Below, piece by piece: positions 40,613-48,167 of a stretch of 64,000 nucleotides of DNA. The notes below the pieces were generated by a model. The model had not been told where the DNA came from and did no database searches. It saw only the letters and a list, made by a program, of their open reading frames with translations. Location: NCBI RefSeq assembly GCF_021278965.1, contig NZ_CP065589.1, positions 1,245,001 to 1,309,000 of the forward strand. Reading direction: 5' to 3'. The stretch is from Chryseobacterium capnotolerans. GTDB lineage: Bacteria > Bacteroidota > Bacteroidia > Flavobacteriales > Weeksellaceae. How positions within the stretch are numbered: the stretch's first letter is position 1; the number at the start of each line of letters is the position of its first letter. A program made the position numbers and the translations under genes.

Positions 40613-40652
40613 AATAGAAAGGGATGAATATCCTTTTTTATTTTAATTAAAC

Positions 40653-40672
40653 TTTCAAAAATTATTGAAAAT
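40653..40672 (+). promoter_or_regulatory. second copy of the TTTCAA-N6-TTGAAA operator
   Basis: TTTCAAAAATTATTGAAAAT, identical over 20 bases with the site at 40041-40060, placed 15 bases before the ATG at 40687. Exact repetition of the palindrome including its centre indicates one regulator for both sites. Confidence 0.62.
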
Positions 40673-40686
40673 ATAATATTTTTAAG

Positions 40687-41031
40687 ATGTTCAATATTGC
40701 TTCATATCTGCTTTTCCTTAGTATCACTTCTTACATTACGATAGATGTGGGAAGAAGATGTTATCAGGAAGGAAAAGCGTACCTGAAATATTTGCTGCAT
40801 GACGAAAATCTTTGCCTGACTATCAACAGGATTCTCCTTGGGAGTTACTACCTGCTGAATTTAGGATATATCGCTGTAAGCCTTACCACCTGGGAAAAGA
40901 TAGACAGTATAGAAGAGATGACCAGAACAACAGCAGTACGCATTGGAAGTATAATTTTAATCTTATGCGGATTGCATTATATGAACATTTTTGCCCTTTA
41001 TTTTTTGAGAAAAAAACTAACCTTTAAATAA
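40687..41031 (+). CDS. small integral membrane protein, function unknown
   Basis: 114 residues with three hydrophobic segments (about 5-20, 50-67, 88-108). No signature known to me. It is the first gene after the regulator, 15 bases after the second operator copy, and is followed after 7 bases by a second membrane protein of similar size and layout, so the two may be paralogues or partners in a membrane complex. Confidence 0.68.
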   Translation: MFNIASYLLFLSITSYITIDVGRRCYQEGKAYLKYLLHDENLCLTINRILLGSYYLLNLGYIAVSLTTWEKIDSIEEMTRTTAVRIGSIILILCGLHYMNIFALYFLRKKLTFK

Positions 41032-41038
41032 TACGATT

Positions 41039-41368
41039 ATGGTACTTACTGTTTTAACCACCACGTACAATTTTTCTGCCTACATGATCTATTTACCAAT
41101 TGTAATTACGCTTACAGTTTTGGTATCACAGTTTTTGTTCAAAAATTCAAAAGCATTTATGATTGATATTTTCCATCAGAAAAAAGACATCGCAATGGCA
41201 ACCAATTCACTTTTTAAGATTGGCTTTTACCTTCTGAATATTGGATTTGCATTATGTATTATCGAATTTTTTCAAATCGAAAGTATCGAAAGATTGGTAG
41301 TAGCGTTGAGTAAAAAGATTGGCGGATTCTCCATTTACCTGGGAATAATGATGCTTTTAAACTTATAG
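41039..41368 (+). CDS. small integral membrane protein, possibly truncated by an in-frame stop
   Basis: 109 residues with three membrane helices (about 12-32, 58-77, 90-108). It ends in the middle of a helix (IMMLLNL). Translation in the same frame past the TAG at 41366-41368 gives 22 more protein-like codons (LFLKGRKHALNKENQTTNE...) before a TAA, so the original end was probably about 41440 and a Tyr codon has become TAG. A natural stop with fortuitous reading beyond it cannot be excluded. Confidence 0.65.
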   Translation: MVLTVLTTTYNFSAYMIYLPIVITLTVLVSQFLFKNSKAFMIDIFHQKKDIAMATNSLFKIGFYLLNIGFALCIIEFFQIESIERLVVALSKKIGGFSIYLGIMMLLNL

Positions 41369-41420
41369 CTATTCCTGAAAGGACGTAAACATGCATTAAA
41401 TAAAGAAAACCAGACTACAA

Positions 41421-41507
41421 ATGAAAACATTGATATTTAAAATCTGGATGTATTTTACTTTCAGATCAAAACACAAGCGAACCCGAGGAGATTTTCTAAA
41501 CTTTTAA
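41421..41507 (+). CDS. possible 28-residue basic peptide
   Basis: ATG 41421 to TAA 41505-41507: MKTLIFKIWMYFTFRSKHK followed by RTRGDFLNF. It has a short amphipathic hydrophobic start and a basic tail. It fits the gap between two genes of the cluster but overlaps the read-through extension of the gene before it. Weak evidence; only conservation would decide. Confidence 0.25.
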   Translation: MKTLIFKIWMYFTFRSKHKRTRGDFLNF

Positions 41508-41518
41508 AATAACATACG

Positions 41519-41889
41519 ATGAAAAAATTTTTGCAATATGATTATTATATTCAGATATTCTTTATGATTCTGGGGCCTTCAGCTTTTATAATAGGCGGCT
41601 TTTCAGGGTTGATTCTGTTTTATTTTATTATAGGAATCCCCAACTTATAAGCTATTTGATCCGATTGTTCCTTCCCATCAAAAAGACACCTTTATTTTGG
41701 ATGTACGGGATTCTTATTATACCGGCGTGGATTTCAGTAGTATTGGTTATTATATTCAAAATGGGAAACGCCGTTACAGAAATACCATCTATGATTATGA
41801 TGATGGCTTGTTTTTACAGTCCGCTCCTTGCTCTGTTTTATGTTGATGAATGCGGTAATCTTTACAAATCTTCAAAAGAAATATCATGA
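41519..41889 (+). pseudogene. small integral membrane protein, frameshifted
   Basis: From ATG 41519 the frame reads MKKFLQYDYYIQIFFMILG and ends after 42 residues at a TAA (41645-41647). One base back from CCCC (41638-41641) it continues without a stop as PQLISYLIRLFLPIKKTP to 41889. Restored, it is a protein of about 123 residues with four hydrophobic segments that overlaps the next start by 4 bases (ATGA-type), as expected in an operon. One C seems to be missing. Without the repair, the second part has only a TTG start. Confidence 0.68.
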
Positions 41890-42698
41890 AAACGCTCAAA
41901 AACCATACCCTGATCTATGACAACGAATGCCCTATGTGTGCTATTTATTCCAAAGGGTTTACAAAATACGGAATGCTTGATACAGAAGGGAGAGAAGCTT
42001 TTACAGAAATTTCTGTTAGAAATAAAAATCTGGTAGATTTTAACCGCGCAAAAAATGAGATTGCCCTGATAGATCATGAAAATAATAAAGTGATTTATGG
42101 CTTAGATAGTTTGCTTTTAATCATCGGAAATTCATTTCCATTCTTAGAAAGAATAGTCAGGATACAGCCTTTATATTGGTTCTTTAAAAAATTGTATTCC
42201 TTTATTTCATATAACCGAAAGCAGATTATTCCATCAAAAAAGGATTATACAGAACAATCCTGTGTACCGGATTTTAATCTGAAATACAGATTAGCCTATA
42301 TCGCTTTTGTCGCCCTGTTTTCAGCTTATATCTTAAGTTTATATTCAGGAAAGCTCGGGATGGGTTTGCATCCAAACTTCTCCAGAGAGCTGGCTGTTTG
42401 TTTAGGACAGATTTTCTGGCAGACTTTATTTTTGAAATGGTATTTAAAAGATAAGATCTGGGATTACCTTGGAAATATGATGACCGTCTCCTTAATAGGA
42501 ACATTACTCTTAATTCCTACTATATTAACCAATTTAGTTCCTGTTTTTTATCTCATTTATTTTGGTTTTGTAGTATTTATCATGCTTCTTGAACATTTAA
42601 GAAGATGCAGGATTTTAAAATTGAATTACTTTCCTACCATTTCATGGATCCTTTTTAGATTAACAGCCCTAGGAATCATCATTTTGACAACCATTTAA
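41886..42698 (+). CDS. DUF393 (DCC1-like) thiol-disulfide oxidoreductase domain with C-terminal membrane part
   Basis: 270 residues. The first 120 form a DUF393/YuxK domain with the defining motif LIYDNECPMCAIYS (Asp-Cys-x-x-Cys, thioredoxin-like). The remaining part has four or five membrane helices. DUF393 proteins are assumed to act on thiols, without a proven substrate. The DCC domain fused to or paired with membrane proteins is common in envelope-lipid clusters. It overlaps the preceding frame by 4 bases and is followed by the desaturase after 11 bases. Confidence 0.85.
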   Translation: MKTLKNHTLIYDNECPMCAIYSKGFTKYGMLDTEGREAFTEISVRNKNLVDFNRAKNEIALIDHENNKVIYGLDSLLLIIGNSFPFLERIVRIQPLYWFFKKLYSFISYNRKQIIPSKKDYTEQSCVPDFNLKYRLAYIAFVALFSAYILSLYSGKLGMGLHPNFSRELAVCLGQIFWQTLFLKWYLKDKIWDYLGNMMTVSLIGTLLLIPTILTNLVPVFYLIYFGFVVFIMLLEHLRRCRILKLNYFPTISWILFRLTALGIIILTTI

Positions 42699-42709
42699 AG
42701 ATCAATCAT

Positions 42710-43492
42710 ATGAATCATCTTGAACTTATCAAAAATGTAGAATGGAAAGACCTTAAAAAACTTTCCATGAGGGAAATATTTATTGAAAACAATATCAGCA
42801 TGCCATGGTTTTTCATTTCGTTGTCATTAGCTTATCACGGATATTACTGGTTGGCATTACCATTTTCCGGGTTTTATTTTCTAACCGCTCTCAGGCAAGT
42901 GCATAATGGTTTTCATAATTCGTTAGGTACCGGAAAATTGATGACCTGGTTGTCTTTATATCTTAACAGTTTAACGATGTTGACTTCAGTTCATGCTGTA
43001 AAATTCAACCATATCAGGCATCACAAATTTTGTCTTTCCGAAGAAGATTATGAAGGGAAATCAGCATCTATGAAATGGTACGAAGCTATTCTGTATGGAC
43101 CAAAGCACCTGTTTCTGATTCATTGGATCACCTTTAAAAAGGCAAATAAAACATACCGAAAAAATATGTTCCTTGAATTAGGATCTATAGGAGTGATGGC
43201 GACTGTGATCTTTTATTTTCAGATTCATGTTCTGATGTATCATACAGTAGTGATGATCTTTGGTGAGCTTCTGATGGCATTTTTTGCAGTCTGGACAGTT
43301 CATCATGATACCCATGAAAATCCAGGTATTGCAAGAACACAGCGTGGATTTTGGAAAAATAAGCTGACTTTCAGTATGTTTTATCACATGGAGCATCATT
43401 TGTTTCCTGCAGTTCCAACCATTAAGCTTCCGGAGCTTGCTGACAGGATAGACAAAAAATTACCCGAATTAAATAAAAAACAAACCTTCTGA
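42710..43492 (+). CDS. membrane fatty acid desaturase
   Basis: 260 residues. The di-iron histidine boxes are in order: HNGFHN, HIRHHK, and near the C-terminus HHDTHEN with HMEHHLFP, separated by membrane helices. This matches the PF00487 desaturase/hydroxylase fold. The substrate is a lipid acyl chain or carotenoid-like polyene; it cannot be told apart here. It is embedded in the cluster between the DUF393 and SRPBCC genes, with only one base between its stop and the next ATG, so it is translated in an operon. Confidence 0.9.
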   Translation: MNHLELIKNVEWKDLKKLSMREIFIENNISMPWFFISLSLAYHGYYWLALPFSGFYFLTALRQVHNGFHNSLGTGKLMTWLSLYLNSLTMLTSVHAVKFNHIRHHKFCLSEEDYEGKSASMKWYEAILYGPKHLFLIHWITFKKANKTYRKNMFLELGSIGVMATVIFYFQIHVLMYHTVVMIFGELLMAFFAVWTVHHDTHENPGIARTQRGFWKNKLTFSMFYHMEHHLFPAVPTIKLPELADRIDKKLPELNKKQTF

Positions 43493-43493
43493 C

Positions 43494-43959
43494 ATGTCCA
43501 GAATTTATTTAAAAACCCTTATTGATGCTGATATTCAAACCGTTTTTGATTTAGCAAGAAATATAGATTTACATCAGCAGTCGACCTCACGAACCCACGA
43601 AAAAGCAATTGCAGGGCGTATGTCAGGTTTGATTGAAGAAAATGAAACCGTTACCTGGAGAGCAAAACATCTGGGAGTGTATCAAAACCTTACTACAAAA
43701 ATCATCAGTATGGAAAAAACCCAATCAGTTTACAGACGAAATGCAACAAGGTGCCTTCAAATCATTACGCCACCAGCATATTTTTAAAACAACAAATGGT
43801 AAAACATTAATGATAGATATTTTTGATTTTGAATCTCCATTGGGAATCATAGGAAAACTATTCAACCAATTATTTCTCAAAAATTACCTTAAAAATTTTC
43901 TTCTGGAAAGAAACCGATTAATAAAAAACACTGCAGAATCAACAATCAAACAACAATAA
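43494..43959 (+). pseudogene. SRPBCC (START-like) family protein, frameshifted
   Basis: The frame from ATG 43494 gives MSRIYLKTLIDADIQTVFDL, typical for a ligand-binding SRPBCC domain, up to ISMEK; it then loses sense. One base forward of A6 (43714-43719), the text goes on correctly as PNQFTDEMQQGAFKSLRHQH to the stop at 43959. Restored length about 155 residues, normal for the family, ending in helices that include FLLERNRLIKNTAE. One A is extra. SRPBCC proteins bind lipids or polyketides and often sit beside TIGR01777 epimerases, as here. Confidence 0.72.
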
Positions 43960-44130
43960 TAACAACCGCCCCATAACCATTCACAATCATCCATCATAGA
44001 ACCATCCACAATCACACAACCAGTCCCAAAGCGGCAATTTTACCCAGGATAGAATAAAATTCTATCAACCACCAATCCACCAGCCCAAAAAACCAAAACA
44101 ATCAACCCAATCCCATAAAACCCGTAAATC
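43960..44130 (+). other. G-poor, C/A-rich spacer
   Basis: 171 bases with about eleven G and repeated CAATC, CCAA and CACC words; there is no open frame and no hairpin of note. The spacer before the next gene (44836-44911) has the same strand bias. It is probably transcribed leader or decayed sequence. Confidence 0.4.
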
Positions 44131-44835
44131 ATGAATTTTTTAAAAGCAGAATGGAGAAAACTAGCCATCATCAATTACGAAATCAATCCTGAAACATTAT
44201 TAAAATATCTGCCGGAAGGCACAGAACTCGATTTCTATAAAGGTAAATGCTATATAAGTTTAGTTGGTTTCATGTTTTTAAATACGAAATTATTAGGCTT
44301 GCCTATTCCTTTTCACCGTAATTTCGAAGAAGTGAATCTTAGATTTTATGTAAAGAAAAAAGAAAACCGAGAATGGAAACGAGGAGTGGTTTTTATCAAA
44401 GAAATCGTCCCTAAACCAGCTTTAAGTTTTGTTGCCAATTCTGTTTATAAAGAAAATTACCATACTTTACCCATGAAAAATCTCATTCATTATCAGGAAG
44501 ATGAATTGCTGATCCAATATTCATGGAAAGATAAAAGCTGGCACTCTATCCGGATTACAGCAGAAATTTCAAAACAACAGATGGAAAAGAATTCAGAATT
44601 TGAATTTATCACAGAGCATTATTATGGTTTTACCAAAAAAGAAAATAAAACTTCAGAGTACGAAGTCTGCCATCCAAAATGGGAATGTTATCAGGTTAAA
44701 GATTATCATCTAGAAATTGACTTTCATAAGGTTTATGGTAAAGACTTTGAATCCCTTAATCATCAGAATCCTATTTCAGTAATGCTGGCTGAAGGTTCAG
44801 AAATAGAAGTGAAAACAAAAAAGTACATCCTCTAA
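44131..44835 (+). CDS. DUF2071 (YqjF-like) family protein
   Basis: 234 residues. The start FLKAEWRKLAIINYEINPE, the central LPEGTELDFYKGKCYISLV, then EVNLRFYV and GVVFIKEIVPK follow the DUF2071/YqjF pattern, an acetoacetate decarboxylase-like beta fold with unknown activity. It has no signal peptide. It lies between the SRPBCC and TIGR01777 genes on the same strand, and such genes recur together in flavobacteria. Confidence 0.82.
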   Translation: MNFLKAEWRKLAIINYEINPETLLKYLPEGTELDFYKGKCYISLVGFMFLNTKLLGLPIPFHRNFEEVNLRFYVKKKENREWKRGVVFIKEIVPKPALSFVANSVYKENYHTLPMKNLIHYQEDELLIQYSWKDKSWHSIRITAEISKQQMEKNSEFEFITEHYYGFTKKENKTSEYEVCHPKWECYQVKDYHLEIDFHKVYGKDFESLNHQNPISVMLAEGSEIEVKTKKYIL

Positions 44836-44911
44836 CATAAAAATACATTATAATTTACCCGTAACCCGAATCTCCTAACCCGTCTCCCTCAAACCCACAA
44901 ACTTTACAAAA

Positions 44912-45811
44912 ATGAAAATAATCATCGCTGCCGGAACCGGATTTCTCGGCCAGAACTTAGAAAAATACTTTACAGAAAAAGGAGATCAGGTTTATATACT
45001 GACCCGAAATCCTAAACGTAAAAATGAAATCTATTGGGATGCAAAAACAATAGGGGAATGGAAAAATAGTTTTGAACAGTCTGATATTCTCATCAATCTT
45101 GCAGGAAAATCAGTTGACTGCCGCTATCATGAAAAGAATAAAGCAGAGATTTATGCTTCGAGAATAAACAGTACAAAAATATTACAGAAAGCCGTTAATC
45201 TTTGTTCTGAACCACCAAAAGTTTGGCTGAATGCGAGTTCTGCAACCATTTACGTACATTCCGAAAAACATATGAATACAGAAGAAAACGGAATAATAGG
45301 AGATGATTTTTCAATGAATATCTGTAAAAGTTGGGAAGAGGAATTTTTTAAAATCCAAAATGAAGGAATAAGAAAAGTGGCTCTCCGTACTTCCATTGTA
45401 CTGGGAAATAATGATGGTGCATTTCCAAAACTGAAAATGATTACAAAATTAGGTTTGGCTGGAAAGCAGGGAAGAGGAAACCAAATGGTAAGCTGGATTC
45501 ATATTGATGATTTTTGCAGAGCCATAGACTGGATTATCCAGGATAAGACTATAGAAGCTACTATAAACATAACTGCTCCCGTTCCATTATCTAATGAAGC
45601 CATGATGAAAAAACTGAGAAAACAATTCAAAGCTCCGTTTGGATTGGATGCGCCTGTATGGCAGTTAGAAATTGCCTCTATATTTATGAAAACAGAAACC
45701 GAGCTTTTACTGAAAAGCCGTAACGTTTACCCTGAAAAACTCCTTGAAAGCGGATTTCAATTTTCTTATTCAACCTTTGAGAAGGCTCTTCTTAAACTAT
45801 TGAAACCTTAA
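44912..45811 (+). CDS. TIGR01777 family SDR/NAD-dependent epimerase
   Basis: 299 residues. A Rossmann start with GTGFLGQNL (cofactor motif), then ILINLAGKSVDCRYHEKNKA, the block LNASSATIYVHSE in the place of the active Ser/Tyr, and a late VSWIHIDDFCRAIDWI. These are the marks of the YfcH/TIGR01777 group of atypical short-chain dehydrogenases. Substrate unknown. Last gene of the regulator-led cluster. Confidence 0.88.
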   Translation: MKIIIAAGTGFLGQNLEKYFTEKGDQVYILTRNPKRKNEIYWDAKTIGEWKNSFEQSDILINLAGKSVDCRYHEKNKAEIYASRINSTKILQKAVNLCSEPPKVWLNASSATIYVHSEKHMNTEENGIIGDDFSMNICKSWEEEFFKIQNEGIRKVALRTSIVLGNNDGAFPKLKMITKLGLAGKQGRGNQMVSWIHIDDFCRAIDWIIQDKTIEATINITAPVPLSNEAMMKKLRKQFKAPFGLDAPVWQLEIASIFMKTETELLLKSRNVYPEKLLESGFQFSYSTFEKALLKLLKP

Positions 45812-45829
45812 TTTTTGTAATAGTATAAT

Positions 45830-46204
45830 TTATACCAGTCTGCAGGGAACTTCCAGATCTTCCGTCAGATAATAACTGCAGCATAAACGGTGATAGCCGT
45901 CAGCAATGATGAGTTCATGTTCTCCCCGTACCAGTAGAATAGGAGAGAGTTTTTTATTCTTTTCTACCTTTTTAAGATTCTCTTTAACGTGGATATTGGT
46001 ATCCGGAAGCAGAGCAAGTTTACTGGCTCTGAGAATATCCTTTGATTTTTTTGTAATCGTGGACGCTTCTTTTAGTTTCTGAACAATTTCCCATGCTTTA
46101 TCAGGAGTAAAAAGAAGTTCCAGATAGTCTAATGCAGCAGGGAAGTCATGATCTTCCGGTTCCTGCAACCAAAGGTTGTCTCTGGTTAATGTTTCTTTTT
46201 TCAT
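45830..46204 (-). CDS. small ParB/sulfiredoxin-like domain protein
   Basis: 124 residues. The last 45 (KLSPILLVRGEHELIIADGY, then HRLCCSYYL) resemble the ParB N-terminal/sulfiredoxin fold, in which the G(Y/H)R motif binds nucleotide. The N-terminus is helical. It is not near parA or a replication origin, so chromosome partition is unlikely. It converges with the epimerase gene, 18 bases apart. Confidence 0.65.
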   Translation of the reverse strand: MKKETLTRDNLWLQEPEDHDFPAALDYLELLFTPDKAWEIVQKLKEASTITKKSKDILRASKLALLPDTNIHVKENLKKVEKNKKLSPILLVRGEHELIIADGYHRLCCSYYLTEDLEVPCRLV

Positions 46205-46307
46205 AAATGTTTTTTGAATGGTGATGAAATGATAAATAAAGGTATAAAAAATGCTTTACAATAAGAGATATAAAATTGATATTCCCCTAAGGAAAACCTA
46301 TGATTCA

Positions 46308-46353
46308 AAAATATCTACTCCCTCAATAGGATCATTGAAGGAGTAGATATTTT
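46308..46353 (-). terminator. hairpin terminator of the surface protein gene
   Basis: AAAATATCTACTCC (46308-46321) pairs perfectly with GGAGTAGATATTTT (46340-46353), with an inner TCAAT/ATTGA stem. On the minus strand it is followed by a short T-run. It lies 40 bases after the stop at 46393. Confidence 0.72.
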
Positions 46354-46392
46354 GGGTAACAATTTCGGGTTTTACGAGAGTGTTTTCATTTT

Positions 46393-47274
46393 TTAATATT
46401 TTCTTGCCAATAGTAAGTTCAGTAAGAAAGTACCAGTCCAGTTACTGTTGTTACTTCCGTTGGCTCCAATAAAATCAATACGGGCAACCGATACGGTAAG
46501 TCTGGTTCTTCCAGCAGTACCATTATTAGCAAGACTTACAAATGATGATGTAAATACATCAGGAAAGCTCGAATTATTTCCTGCTGTTAATATAGGATAC
46601 ATATTGCTTACATTGAAAGGCGTTCCCTGATATTCATATACAATGGTCATTCTACTTGCATTGGAGTAACTTGCTGTATGGGCATTGGTCACAGACGTTT
46701 TACTGATCACCCACCATCGGTCAGTTCCGGTACCTGTATCGTAAGTACTTACAGTATGACTATCCCAGTCTCCAATAGATCCGGATCCGTTTCCGTGAGG
46801 AGGAATAGAAAGCTGTGTTCCATAAATCTCTACGTTACTCGGCTTAGGAAGAACTGTAAATGATAAATCCCATGTTCCTCCCGCAGTATTGCTGTTATTT
46901 ACTACTTCAGCATAAGCCCCTAAAGGAATTACAAAAGAAGCAACCGGAGTATTATCAATTCGTAGAGTATTACCACCTGAAGCTTGTAGTGTAATGGAAG
47001 AAGACGAGATATTTTTAATCTTATAAATCCTTCCCGTATAACTTGTTGTTCCTGTTCCGATCACTGGAAGTGTAAATGTTGCATTAGCCCCTCCGTTGTA
47101 AGTAATATAGTGGTCGTTAGCCAGAATATTATAAGAAGCAGTTGTTACTTCTTTATAACCCGCTCTTAAAGATCCGTTGATAGCTAAAGTACTGTTAGGG
47201 GTTGTGGTATTAATACCAACTTGTGCATTTATCATCACTGTTCCGAACAAAAGAATGGAAATAAATTTTCTCAT
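46393..47274 (-). CDS. secreted surface protein of the VGINT type
   Basis: 293 residues with a signal peptide ending MINAQ, then VGINTTTPNSTLAINGSLRA, the typical mature start of many Chryseobacterium surface proteins, similar to tail-fibre-like repeats. The rest is rich in Ser, Thr, Asn and Gly (for example SIPPHGNGSGSIGDWDS), suggesting a beta-rich extracellular protein. No enzyme motif and no T9SS C-terminal sorting domain can be seen. The large surface protein at 58632 shares the same N-terminus. Confidence 0.75.
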   Translation of the reverse strand: MRKFISILLFGTVMINAQVGINTTTPNSTLAINGSLRAGYKEVTTASYNILANDHYITYNGGANATFTLPVIGTGTTSYTGRIYKIKNISSSSITLQASGGNTLRIDNTPVASFVIPLGAYAEVVNNSNTAGGTWDLSFTVLPKPSNVEIYGTQLSIPPHGNGSGSIGDWDSHTVSTYDTGTGTDRWWVISKTSVTNAHTASYSNASRMTIVYEYQGTPFNVSNMYPILTAGNNSSFPDVFTSSFVSLANNGTAGRTRLTVSVARIDFIGANGSNNSNWTGTFLLNLLLARKY

Positions 47275-47677
47275 ATTGTTTTATTTTAATTGTTTTCACA
47301 AAAATATAGAAAAATAATTATTGAAGGTGTTTTTTTATGGACTTTAATATAATTTTAATTTAAATCCTGATTTGGTGATTTTTTTTTGACTGTAAAGTGG
47401 AAAATTATTTTATATAATAAGGTTCACATAATGTGTGGTATATGGATGTTGATGTAAGGGAAGATATACTGGAGTTATAATTATTTGATTTCTTTTATTT
47501 TATGATAATAACAAAAAAATACTAATTTATTTATAATAAAAACAATTAATATTTCAAATGTTAATGTGTAGATTATATATGTTTTACAATATAATAATTG
47601 GTATGATATGTGCAGGTTACTATATGAACCCGAATGAAGACAACAAAAAGTTGAATTCATTCAAAAATATAAGCATC
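47275..47677. other. AT-rich spacer, 400 bp
   Basis: Divergent spacer between the surface protein and a small secreted protein. Very AT-rich, with no hairpin or open frame that I would support. It presumably holds both promoters. Confidence 0.35.
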
Positions 47678-47940
47678 ATGAAAAAGGTATTGATTTCAAC
47701 CCTGTTATTATTTGGTTTATCGATGAATGTTTTCGGTCAGAAACATCCGCCAGCTCCTCCACATCCTTCAAAAAATGAATTAATCAATCTTAAAGCGAAG
47801 GAACTGGATAAAAAATACAATACAGAAAAGAAACTGATCATGAATCATCCATTGGCCACCAAACAGATGAAAAAGATCAGATGAACGCTTTAAATAAAAG
47901 ATACCAGGCTGAAAAACGATTGCTGAAACAAGCGAAATAA
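47678..47940 (+). CDS. small secreted basic protein, frameshifted
   Basis: From ATG 47678 the protein has a signal peptide (MKKVLISTLLLFGLSMNVFG) and a Pro/His-rich start (KHPPAPPHPS), then charged helices. The frame stops at 47884. One base back from A5 (in ATGAAAAAGATC, about 47872-47876) it continues with DQMNALNKRYQAEKRLLKQ to TAA 47938-47940. The recovered part echoes the preceding one (LKAKELDKKYNTEKKLI against MNALNKRYQAEKRLL), so the mature protein is a helical repeat of about 67 residues. Function unknown. Confidence 0.62.
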
Positions 47941-48167
47941 TATGGATTTCTTGCACTTATTAAAATTTGATATGTGAAATTATATAAAATGAATTTTGCG
48001 AAATTTATAGTTTAAAATAATTTTTGTTGAAAGAGAATGCTTTTTGTGTTCTCTTTTCTTGTTTAAAATTAAATGAAAATGGCTTATTGATGGATTTTAA
48101 GATCAATTGACGGAAGCGTGAAACATCCAATATTTTTCCTTAAATTCGCATAAAAATTTTTAAAGCA

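Noticed and set aside
45830..46204. Chromosome-partition ParB
   Set aside because: Only a short ParB/sulfiredoxin-like segment; no HTH, no parA, no parS-like sites seen.
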